Shown piece by piece: positions 43,693 to 54,216 of a DNA stretch of 64,000 nucleotides (the stretch's first letter is position 1; each line of letters opens with the position of its first letter). The translations under genes were made by a program, and so were the position numbers. Source of the DNA: Massospora cicadina (taxonomy: Eukaryota; Entomophthoromycota; Entomophthoromycetes; Entomophthorales; Entomophthoraceae); the NCBI GenBank assembly GCA_022478985.1, contig JAKSZP010012193.1:27629-91628 (forward strand), read 5' to 3'. The notes beneath the pieces were generated by a model. That model had not been told where the DNA came from and did no database searches. It saw nothing but the letters and a program-made list of their open reading frames with translations.

Positions 43693-44030
43693 AAGTGGGT
43701 GCTGGCATAGTGGGAATGGCGTCCCATTATTCCCCCTACAATGCAGGTTTGAATCCCATCATGGCAGAAGTTGTTTTTCTTTGCCAAATGGATAGTAATA
43801 CATGTGGACTTGTGCACCATGCTTTGGTCCAACCAAGCGAAAAAGTGAAGTTAGATCATGCAATCCCAACCTATCAGAACACGAGCAGGAAGGCTTTACC
43901 CCCAGTACTTGGGTTTTGTCCTCCACTCCTATATTTTTCGCTCCCTACTCCTTATCCCTCCTATCAGTGCAGTATATTTGTCCTAAGGTCAGTACACCTC
44001 AAATAAAATTATTATTATTATTTAAAAATA
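43693..44030 (+). mobile_element. SINE-like unit with Pol III boxes
   Basis: A 338-bp unit with a tRNA-like head: TGGCATAGTGGG at 43703-43714 fits the A box, and GGTTTGAATCC at 43746-43756 fits the B box except for one C-to-T change, 31 bp apart. A body of about 240 bp follows and it ends in an ATT-repeat tail near 44009. TTCTTTTTAG (43683-43692) and TTATTTTTAG (44031-44040) may be the target duplication. It is probably a tRNA-derived SINE; the parent tRNA is not identified. Confidence 0.65.
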
Positions 44031-44089
44031 TTATTTTTAGATCTAATACTTTATATGATAGGACACAATTCACTACATAACCATCAGTG

Positions 44090-45230
44090 ATGTTTTTTTA
44101 CATATAGGCATCTGTCACCAACTTAGTAATAATCTCCAACAAACCTGACCATAGGGCGTCTAACTTTTTCTTATTCCAAATCCACAGGTATCACAATAGG
44201 CTACCCTATCTCCCACAAGGTACTCTTTGAGCACTTTTCAATTGTAATATCCTGTTTTTTTCTCCAATTCTTCTCTTTAACGTTGAGTTGAATGCCTGCA
44301 ATTGCAATTTGATCATGATTTTTTCCAGTTGGGTTAAATATTGCTCTGAACTCATTTTCAAAAAAGTTTTACTGATGAATACAAGTTTTGGTTGTAGTGA
44401 AGCTTTTTATCCATATAATATATAAACAGCATTTTCTTATCATTGTATGATAACTGATATTGTATGCAAAGGTAATTAAACTCAGATAAGATCCTCAAGT
44501 GAAAAGTTTTTCCTGATACCATTTTTTACATCATCACAGCCAGGGTTCCGTTGATTCTCTACCATTCTTTTCATTTCTATATGAAAGGGAATAGACACCA
44601 TTCCTCAGATCTCCATTAGTTCGTTCAGTATTGGGGTCACATAAAGCTTAAAGATGGTTCTACCACTGAGTAATACTTTTCAGGAATCCATTCTGGTACA
44701 CTACTTGGTCCAATATAAATCTTGCGGTGCTTGTTGCATCCGATCTGATCAAGACCTTGGTCTTAAACCATCTGCCAGATGGTCTATTGCAACCATAGTG
44801 TACTTTACTCTCCCAGTACTAACACTCAAGGGTACTATCAAATCTATTGACAGTTTTTGCCAAGTGAACCCAAGGCATAATAGCTGGTAACCCAACACAT
44901 TCTTGTGGGGCTTGTGAAGTTGACATTATGCACAATAGGCTAGATAATCCTTGACATCATAATTCATCAATTCCCAGTAATAAATACTGATGTAGATGGT
45001 CCATTGTTTTCTTAAGTCTCCATGCCCTATGACTTTGTGCGCAGCTTGTATAAGTTTTAAGCAATCTGACGGTTTATGGAACATTTATCATTTTCTGTCA
45101 ATTGACTTTATATAGCTGTCCATTCTTCCTTCAGTATTTTTGTGTTCCTCAGCACACTATGAATTTCCTGTTTTTTATAACTGATATGTCTTTCAATCCT
45201 TTGAGATAATTTATCTCTTGCTGCTACATG
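44090..45230 (-). pseudogene. Gypsy 3 integrase
   Basis: Minus strand: HKVIGHGDLRKQWTIY followed by DYLAYCAQCQLHKPH gives the H-x3-4-H ... C-x2-C zinc finger near 44900-45060. The core follows with KLSIDLIVPL and YTMVAIDHL near 44760-44860. Stops and frame changes are frequent. Confidence 0.65.
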
Positions 45231-46440
45231 ACTTGATCAGCAAATAATCTTAATAATCCATCGGAATTCTTATGGAATGATCCTGTTCTGTGTATAATCT
45301 AGAAATTTGTAGGCTTTCAGCTTTAGGATTTAAACCAATCACCCCTGTAGTTCTGTAAAGTTATGTAACCAGCATAGAGATGAGTGATTAGTCATGACCT
45401 TGGAGTGTGTCCCATAAATATACACTCATAATGTTCTCAGGTATATATCACAGTGAGGCAGTTGTGCTCCATCATGTTGTTATTCATTTCCATTGGTTTC
45501 AATGTCTGACTCACATATTTCACCAAATTCTCCTCCCCATTATCATCTACTTGACTTAAAAATGGCACTATTTGCCATTAACAAAGCATTCATCTGAATT
45601 GTAGCTCCTAAATAAAATTTTGGTACTCCAGAACAGAAATAGCTATTATATATCTTCATGAGCTTATTAAACGTTTCTTGGGCCTCCTCATTCCATGTGA
45701 AGCCTTTTTGGATTTTTCAGTAGGGGTCTAGTAGTTCATTAATTCTGGAAAGATATTTAATAACTGGCGATAGTAGCCAACTATCCTAAGAAAAAAATTA
45801 TTCCCCAGACACTCTTTGCATTCTCCATCCATTCAATGGCCATTTTTTTCTGTCTGTAGTTGTGATCCGCCGGAGTTTAGCACAAATGCCAAATATCTAA
45901 GCTTTTTATAAAGATATGGCATTTCCTCAGCTCTATCTATAGATTTCTCTGCCAAAAGGCGTTTGAACTCTCCTTCAAGTTTTCCAGGTGATTGGGTGAA
46001 TGTCCTACTGAAAACATTGATGTAGCCCAAGTACCCAAAACGTAGGACAGCTTCAGATCACTCAAGATGGAATCCATTGCCCGCTGAAAGGTAGCCATCA
46101 TGTCATATAATCCCTGGGGAATTCTTATTGGCTGGTAGACCCCTTGTGCAGTGAATATAACACACTTCTCTTGGTCTTCTTTTGGCAAGTTTATCTGCCA
46201 ATACCTTGAGATCAAATACATCTCTGAGTATTCTTGGCTTCCTTAGACAATTGAGCATGTCATTTATCCTCAGCAAAGGATTTAGATTCTTTATAGTAAT
46301 TTTATTTAATTGGCGGTGATTGTTCACTCAATTTGATCCATCCTTTTTCTCTTCAATAAGGACTGAACTCACCCATGGATCTGATGAAAGTTTAAAGAGA
46401 CATTACAAATCAATTACTAATTTATTCACTGCTTACTGCT
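45231..46440 (-). pseudogene. Gypsy 3 reverse transcriptase and RNase H
   Basis: Minus strand RT blocks: MYLISRYWQINLPKEDQEKC and PQGLYDMMATFQRAMDSILS at about 46060-46220, then FSRTFTQSPGKLE in a shifted frame. At the active site the frame reads LGYIN where the sister elements have LNDxN, so the catalytic Asp pair is lost. RNase H relics ILSQVDDNGEEN and MTNHSSLCWLHNF lie near 45390-45570. Not functional. Confidence 0.7.
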
Positions 46441-46929
46441 TCAGCAGCCTTGGATCCGCGGACAGATCACATTTATATCAGTGAGTATTCCCCATTATCA
46501 ACCTTATGGATCACATTTTTAGCGCATCCAAGGTCATGGTCACCCCTAGGCAAATATAACCTGATAAACTCAAAAAATATAGCACTTACTACTGATGATG
46601 TTTTACTAATCTGGCAATTTGCTCTTGATCAACCAGTACATCAATATTTTGAAACATCCTCTGATAATCCCTGTTCTTCTAGCATTACAAAACCATGTAA
46701 CTTTCTGATTTCAGTCATCTTGATTAGATGCGCATATGCATTAACCTGGTTTTTCTCCACCTTTAATGGTTTTTTGCTCAGATTGGCCAGTAGCACTTGT
46801 ATTTCACTATGGACTGGCATTATAATCACTAGGCTACCCAAGGCTACAATCTCTTTTTTAGCACTAGTGGTTTCAACCCAAAAAGAGGAGCCGCCACGCA
46901 TCCCCAAGGCTCCAATCCCAATTTTCTCT

Positions 46930-47560
46930 ATGGGGTGATGACTTCTTCATATAATTGTTATAGGATTTCAAGCGTTAACCCTGCATTATTATTGTTTAAT
47001 TCTCAGCATAATGGTATTCATTGGTTTCATTCTCAACGGTATCCCACAGTTTTCAAGAATCTGCATTAGCATCACCAAATCATCCTTACAACAATCTTTT
47101 ATTGGATGGGAATTATACATTCATTGTAAACTAGATTTACAAAATTTTTCTTCTTCGTCATAGAAGTTTCTCCTTTTTGATAATATAATAATGGCAGCGT
47201 TTTCCCCAAAATTGTTAGGGCATTATTCTCAAAATCAGATTTTGACAAACATTTTCTTGGGAATTCCGTTCCAATGAGGATGTCATAAATTTTTATTTGC
47301 CAATACTATGGTGGAACCTGATACCACCAGCGATCCAAACCAAAAAAAAGAAGTTCACTTTATGCTCCACACGATGTTGTAGTATCTGATCTGGTGTTCC
47401 ACATTCCTTATAATGTTTCAAATCCAGAGAAAATTTTATTCTCCTCACCAACTTGGTCAGAAGATACTAATGTGCACTCCGCTGTTGATTATCACCCATA
47501 CTTTTACTCAATTGACTATAATATCTGCATATGTACGCTAAGTGTATTGTAAGAAAGTGT
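46930..47560 (-). pseudogene. Gypsy 3 protease region
   Basis: Minus strand: VIINSGVHISI near 47480-47515 sits where DTGxxxNI is expected, so the catalytic Asp reads Asn. A second block LIGTEFPRKCLSKSDFENNA near 47225-47285 matches LIGTAFMRQF of gypsy 2. Confidence 0.6.
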
Positions 47561-47949
47561 TTACTGAGCGAATAACAGCACTATTTGCCAAATCTAGATT
47601 ATTAATGAACCGCATGGAAAAATCAGGGAAGGATTCCTTGATATTGCCAATAGGGAGAGAAAAGTTCACATCATCAATTTTCTTCTTAAGCAAATCTTTG
47701 GTGCTTTCAGCAGTTATGATCTTTTCCGCTAACTGATGGTCTTAAGAATGAGAAACTTTTTATAATTTTAGGGGTTTATCCCTTTTCCTAGCTCAGTTAA
47801 TTTGTGTTCACATCCAATTTAACTACCTGTTAGAGCAGACCAGGTGTATCTTCATCTACAGATAGATCAAAGATATATGAGTCATATTTAATAAGTTAGG
47901 GTGAATAGTATTATTTGCATTTATAAATTGTTTCATATCTAGACTGCCT

Positions 47950-49250
47950 GCTTTTCAAAAATCCTGTCCACTTTCCTTCTCTTTAGTCTGAATTTAGATT
48001 AAATTGCACTTTAGGCTTATTGCTCCAAAATTGAGCAGCTAAATGTCCAGGTTTCCACATTTGTTAAAGCGTTTTATTGTTTTATCCACCCATTTTGGTC
48101 ATATTAGCTTGTTTCCTGCTACAGCTCAGTTCTTTCAATCCTTAATAAGTTCATAGAACTTCATTGTATACTGGTTTTTGGTGGTAATGGATTTGAAGAT
48201 TTGGTAAGGTGCCTCAAATGTTGCTCCTAGAATCTTGAGATACTCCACCAACCATGATGTGGAAGTTTGGTTTGCAAGCAACAAAACCACAGCGCAGTAC
48301 AAATCTCTGTAGGGCCAAAGAACTGTTTGCATTGCTATCTGTGAAACACAATCTGACAAAACATTTGTGCTCACAGGATCTGTGCTTCTTGGTAAAATCA
48401 GTTGGTGAAAGTGATTAATTTTTTGTCCTTCTTGAATTGGATTCCTATAAACTCCACTTTATGACTAGTGATCTGCGCAAGGCTATCAAATTTAGTCATT
48501 ATTGCTTCTTTGGCGTCACTGTATGTCCAATTTACATTGAGATGGGCAACGCCGGATTTTTTTAATCAGTGCCTAAGCAGTTCATCACTGTTACTGAAAT
48601 TTTTGTTGGTCGCTAAATCCAAACATCATCATTTTGGTTGAAGGAAAAATGATAGAGCGTTATCCTGGTTTAATATAAGTAATATTGGCATATTCCAAAA
48701 TTTTCTGTTACTACCATAGCAGAAGGTACCTGCCCAATGACTCGACCAACAATATGGGTGTTTTTGGGGTTTATCTCTGAGATTGCAGTGAAAGCTCCGG
48801 GCATATTTCTTGTGGAATTTCCCAGCTGAGCTTTCATTTATCTCTTTTTGGCTTCATCTGCCTCCATTTGGATGCAATAACACTTGTTATTTTCAAGTTC
48901 TTATAAGCACTTTAGGATCTGCACTAAATTCTCTTAAAATCCAGAGGAAGCATTCTCTATCCACTTCTCTCTCAGTCTTCTGAAACAGTAACTCTTTGAA
49001 TACTTTGGTATCCTTCCATTTCAAGGAGGTGACCTTTCCAAATGAAAAGTTGCTGATCTTTGTAAACTTGTTCTATTTTCCTTAAATTTTGTCACTCGTT
49101 CATCCAAGGTAGTTAGATCAGATTTTGACAAAGAGCTCAACATATTCTTTTTTCATGGTTTCTATTTGCGTATACAGCTTCCAAAGTTTGTTTTTTATGA
49201 CATTGGGATGACACTTTCTGATGTGAACTTTGGCCTGAAAAGTCAATTAT
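47950..49250 (-). pseudogene. Gypsy 3 gag, decayed
   Basis: 48135-48374 on the minus strand includes VLSDCVSQIAMQTVLWPYRDL, aligning with ILTTEDVGIAMLAAVKPYWEL of gypsy 1. A zinc-knuckle relic NKCGN then GHLAAQF (one base shift) lies near 48030-48070. Upstream sequence up to the primer site is full of stops. Confidence 0.6.
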
Positions 49251-49267
49251 CCCTGTAGTGAGCACCA
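49251..49267 (-). other. Gypsy 3 primer-binding site
   Basis: Minus strand TGGTGCTCACTACAGGG, identical over 17 bases to gypsy 1 and gypsy 4. Confidence 0.85.
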
Positions 49268-49269
49268 AA

Positions 49270-50331
49270 TGAAATTTTTCTAGTTTACTGCACATATTCT
49301 AGGTGTGCGATAGATTGATTGTTAATTAATGAGATAACTGGGTGGGTTGATAATAGTATGAAGATTATTATGCTAGTAGAGCCTTTACAACCAATTTGAG
49401 TATTTTTTTTAACGCTAGATAGGGGTTTAAAACTCTTTCTCCTTTACCTGAAGGCACTTCTGGATAACAAGGGACCTTTTCTTTTACTCTTCATCTTGAG
49501 TAATTTAGAACCACTTGGATAAGGGAAAGCTTATCCATTAAACACTATCCCAAGAGTTGTCAAATGACAAAAAGATAGGAAAAAAGTTTTCTACAACTCT
49601 AAACACAAGAGCATACATATATATTGCAAAGCTATCTAAAAGTATTCTAAGTGAATTATTTGCTACCGCTTTATTAGGATTTAAGGGATTTATATGGGGA
49701 ATTTGGCGCTCAACTCTTCTGTTGGCGCTCCAATAAAAACGACATCTGCTGATGAGTTTAGCCCTTAGAAATCATCCAAATCACTGTTTACTTCATCCAT
49801 CTAATCAGATTCTTCAACAAATTAGAACATGAACCCTCCTGGGTTGGATATCTGATGAGCGTGTCCCAACACCTTTAATAAACCCCAACAGAATATCTTC
49901 ATGAACTAAAAACGTGCTTAGGTAATGTACCTTTTACCCATTAACAGCAGGTTGCGTTGACTATTAAGCTAAACCATAAGCTGCTGCCAACTACAGTGTT
50001 GTCAACGCTTATCTCCAATAAACCCTTGATAATCAGTGACAAACTCCGATTGTTCATACATTATAATATCTATCAATCATTAAATCAATTATTGAAACAC
50101 TTGTAAACACTGTTGGGGATTCTCAATATTGTAACTTAAGTAATATAACGTAATTTAAATCCCCATGAATTACTTAACATACCATAATTATGTATACCAA
50201 CAATAGTTACCATAATAAATGATAACTGCCACATCTATGAGTTTCTTATAGTAATCACCCCCAGGAATTAAAGCAGATAATATATTATAATCAATTAAGC
50301 TGGATGATGTGGGCATTCTTTAATCTCAACA
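49270..50331 (-). repeat. Gypsy 3 right (5') LTR, uninterrupted
   Basis: Minus strand begins TGTTGAGATTAAAG and ends AAAATTTCA. It serves as the empty-site reference for both insertions in the left LTR. Confidence 0.85.
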
Positions 50332-50336
50332 GGATC
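50332..50336. repeat. Target-site duplication, right, gypsy 3
   Basis: GGATC, identical to 29260-29264. Confidence 0.7.
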
Positions 50337-50576
50337 TATAATCAATTGAAACTATAACAAGACATCTTATGGAAATGCGTCCCTATGAGAAATTATCAAA
50401 TTTATACTATTGATTGATGTTGCCTTAGGGCGAAGATTTTATCAAAGGCCACTGTCTAAATATTGAAGATATATAACAAGTAAATAATTAATTTTGTCCA
50501 TATAGTTTGTCAGAACATATCTCAACAACAATTATTTAAAAATCTTTAATCTGATGTGGAGCGCCATTAATTACTT

Positions 50577-52262
50577 CTAGCCTTCTTTGATATAGATTTC
50601 ATTGAAGGCGTCAACACAGTCTAGCCTTCTAATAAACTTACCTTTTTGATATAACGTGTGTAATTTTTTAGTCAAGGGGTAAGGGGTATGGGTTGAGGTA
50701 TGCCAAATTTCTAAGGTTACCATATTTATGCATGGGCATAGTAGACCACTGGACTTTTCAACAGATAAGAGGGGTAACATATCGAGGAAGACCTCTTAAA
50801 AGATCTGGCTTTTTATAAGCATGTCATTGAACCAAACATCAAGGGCGGTAACTTCCTTATAGGAGAAGGAGTAATTAGGAGATTAAATGATATTTAGTAA
50901 CTTTAGTTTGAGCTCAATGGTAAAGATGTTTAAGCGATGGAAGATTGGGTTGTTTCTGAGGCATTAAAGAGTCTTCATAGCATTTATTACAATCTGGGAG
51001 ATCCAAGGGCGCATTAGGGATCTCATTAGTTTGTAGTTGAGCCAGTCAGGGACTAAGATGGTCGCCATTATAACAACTTTCAGGAGGTTGGTGATCTTAG
51101 TAATAAGCATTTAAACATCACTAGCAACGTTGGCCAATAAAATTGTTCTGCAAGTTGGGTTCACAAGTTGAACTTGAACCACCACTTAACCTATAATGAT
51201 AAGGTTTGCTAGATAGTTGATGCCAATAAAATGTTCTGTGATTAGGCCACCGCAACCATGGAAAGATACTAAGGAAGAAATTCTATATGCTGAGATGATA
51301 TAGGATGCCCCTCATCCCATTAGAACACCTGGGATCAAAGGTAGTCCAAGTGCTTCTTCTAACTTTAAGATTATATAACTTTGGGCCGCGCTTTGTTACA
51401 CTGGATAGTTGCTTCCCACTTTTCCTTTGGCGTAAAGAACGTGGATAAGAGAAAAAATAATCTAATAATAGTTTATTGCAGACGGATATAAGGGAGACTT
51501 GCAATATGATCTCTGTTGCTTGTATCTCTATAGTATGCGGCCTAGAATTGAAAATGGGAAGCCTGAAGCGCGGCAGATGTTGATCAATGTTTTCATCTCT
51601 CAATGGTGCCCCCTAGTGGTGTAAAGACCAGGTTCCAAGTTTTGCAGCGGTGTAGCCTAGCTTTAGTAGGATCCTAAGGTGTTTCTGTGTTCCTGGGAGT
51701 ACCAATCGCTCTGATAGTCATATGGGAGGTGGAAGGCAACTGCTCTGGTACATTTTCTGCACCTCAGGAGATATGACCCAGGGTCATCCCTATGGTTTGA
51801 ATTCTGGGGTGGAGGATAAGGAGATGTGAATGATATAAAGTAAATAAGATGATACATTAAAAACTCTACTTCTAAGAGTATAAGCGAGTAATAGCCTATA
51901 TAGCGGCGCAGCGCAAAGTTATAAAGGGGATGAACTTCACCTATAAAGGAGGTTACAGTTCTTACCTTTTAGTAGGATCTGGGATGTTGTCCTTTAAGGC
52001 TAGGCTTTGGGCATAACAGATACTTAGTTGGAGTTCAGTTATCTGGGGGCTCAGTAGTGGAGAGGGGGTGGCAGGGTTTTCTTGGAAGTTGGACTCCTTG
52101 AGTGTCAGAAACTGTTTGACACACGCAGATGTCTTGAGTATAATGAAGAGGCCACCCAGTAGAGGTTGGTAACCATTCCAGGCTATGAATTCTCTCATAG
52201 CAGTGAAAGTGTGAGTGTAAAGTTCTGGTACTGGCTATCCAGAAAGAAAAGGTGTACAACAT
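50577..52262 (-). pseudogene. Unrecognised minus-strand coding-like region
   Basis: Open stretches at 51962-52198, 51663-51857, 51283-51603 and 50577-50780, plus an open piece near 50990-51130 reading VVIMATILVPDWLNYKLMRS, lie in order on one strand. The first is followed by AAAAG|GTAAGA at 51966/51965, a good splice-donor consensus. None matches a retroelement domain I know. It could be a decayed or intron-containing host gene, or another repeat. No function is assigned. Confidence 0.3.
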
Positions 52263-54203
52263 TGTGTTGATTATTTCAAATTTTAATGTCAGGGTAACAT
52301 AATCTCTGGGATTATGGCGGTTAACTATTAAAGCCTAGAGCCAAAAAAATAAAGCGTTTAGGATTAGCATAACGTGGCACCCCAGAAATTTCTTGATAAG
52401 TTGCCAATATGATTTTAGAAAATGAAAATGGGTAGAAAATGGCTTAAGAAATAGGTTTCATTTGTCAATATAAGAAAGCATTTTTTAGACTTTCTAAAAA
52501 AGAAATTTCTGTCATGGCGAAGCATAGATTTGACTAAATCAGCAAAAATGCCAAATTTTAGATAAGGTTTTTAAAGACAATAAAGACAGATATTGTGAAG
52601 AAACTGTGTATTGCAACTGGAATTTTTACATTGACAGAATAAAAGCAACAAATTAAACAAATTGAAAATAGAACCTTATTTTTCTAGTTCTAATGTCCTT
52701 AGAAATTATGTATGTTCAGAATTATATATCAAGGTACTAAGTTTAGAGGTGGGTTGTCAATTAGGAGTAAGATCAAATTTTGCCAAAAAGATCTTAAATA
52801 ATTTACTTAGCTTTCTAAATTTCGCCAATTTTGAGGAGTAATTAATCTGTTTTTAATGTAGTGGGGTCTCTGTGCATCTTTCTTTCTACTAAATTACCTT
52901 CTACCACATAAAATCTTTACCCAATTTATTTAGTAGGGAGGGCTAATACCTGCTTCTTATCTATCAACATTAGAAGTATTAATAGATTTGAGAAGGAGAC
53001 TTTAATATTTTGTGTTCTTTTTCTTGTTTTTTTAGGACGCTCAATTTCAAGTAGAATGAAACTATCTGTAACATATTTTAGGGTAACAGACACCTTTAAT
53101 GATGCAATTGACGCTAATATATCATAAAAAGCTATAGATGGTGTAAAAAACCAGTATCTTACTTTTTACAAAAGTTACATAACGAGGATGGTGCCACATT
53201 AGTAGAATATGGACGATGATTAATGCCTACCAGTTTTATCCTGTAGATGAGCTTTAAAGGGGCAATATTAAGATTGTTGTTATAGATCACCACTGTTTCA
53301 AGCTGAGATAGCAATGAGCAAGATGACCCTTGGAGTTCTTGGACTTTAAGAGCACTGACGCTTTGATATTTACTGGTATTTATCTTCTTTCTCTATGATT
53401 TTTATTTTCTCATTTGCCCCATTAGTTGGTGAGGTATCATCTCTATATCAGCCCACTAAATAAAAAATGATGTATGACCCTCCATTATAAATATAATGTC
53501 TATAATAAGTTACTTTTTACAGTAAAAAAGGGTTTTTAACTTGTGACATCATCTGAAGAATCTTAAGGTCCTTTTACAGTGTTAACAGAGTATAAGGCTT
53601 GATATTTTGTTGTTTACCTGAAAGATATTTATTCTAAAGATAAAGCTGTTTAATGACCCTACCATTGTATTCACTATAAACTTGTATAAAGATTAACTTG
53701 ATATCAAATACCCTGCCATGTATTCTAGCTTTCCACTAAATCTATATTTTTTGCAAAGTATAGCTTAAATAAAATTTACCCCTATTCAGTTAAAAGTTTT
53801 CAGGGATGGATTTAATAAAAGCAATGTTACAATATTATATTATGCCATCAACATAGACTCACTACCAAGAAAACTTGTTTTACCTTTTATAAACTGTTTA
53901 TACAACTATTTTAGACTGTCAATAAAATCTTGAGTCTGATAAAAAAATTCCATTTTGTAATCTGGGATAATTTTGTTCTAGGGAAGGTGATGGGTGCCAT
54001 TAAAAATTTTTTGTCAAGATAAAAAACTACAGCATCATAATCATCTAATAACAGAAAATCCATATTATAATAACTTTTGTTTGGGTTTGGTGAGAATACA
54101 TATGTGATAGACCATTTTCTTGTCATAAGCATTTCCCCAATAAACATAAAAGTAAGTATATTAGCATATAAGCTTTTGTTACAAGCTTAAAAGATATTTA
54201 AGA
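52263..54203. other. AT-rich spacer, no gene seen
   Basis: A minus-strand open stretch at 53911-54147 has no recognisable motif. Otherwise nothing. Confidence 0.45.
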
Positions 54204-54216
54204 AGTCAAAAAAGTT
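54204..54216. repeat. Target-site duplication, left, LINE C
   Basis: AGTCAAAAAAGTT, identical to 59509-59521. Confidence 0.85.

Larger units (their letters stand above)
29265..50331 (-). mobile_element. Gypsy element 3, with other elements nested in its left LTR
   Basis: Minus-strand LTR retrotransposon. Right LTR 49270-50331, primer site 49251-49267, gag, protease, RT, RNase H and integrase on the minus strand down to about 44100, a polypurine tract at 42961-42972, and a left LTR ending at 42960. The left LTR starts at 29265 because LINE B and gypsy element 2 have landed inside it. Subtracting these gives an LTR of 1077 bp, against 1062 bp on the right, and an element of about 8.4 kb. A perfect 5-bp duplication GGATC brackets the whole. 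The genes are decayed. Confidence 0.85.

Noticed and set aside
43693..43770. Functional tRNA gene at the SINE head
   Set aside because: A and B boxes are present but no full cloverleaf could be drawn, and repeat-like body and tail follow.
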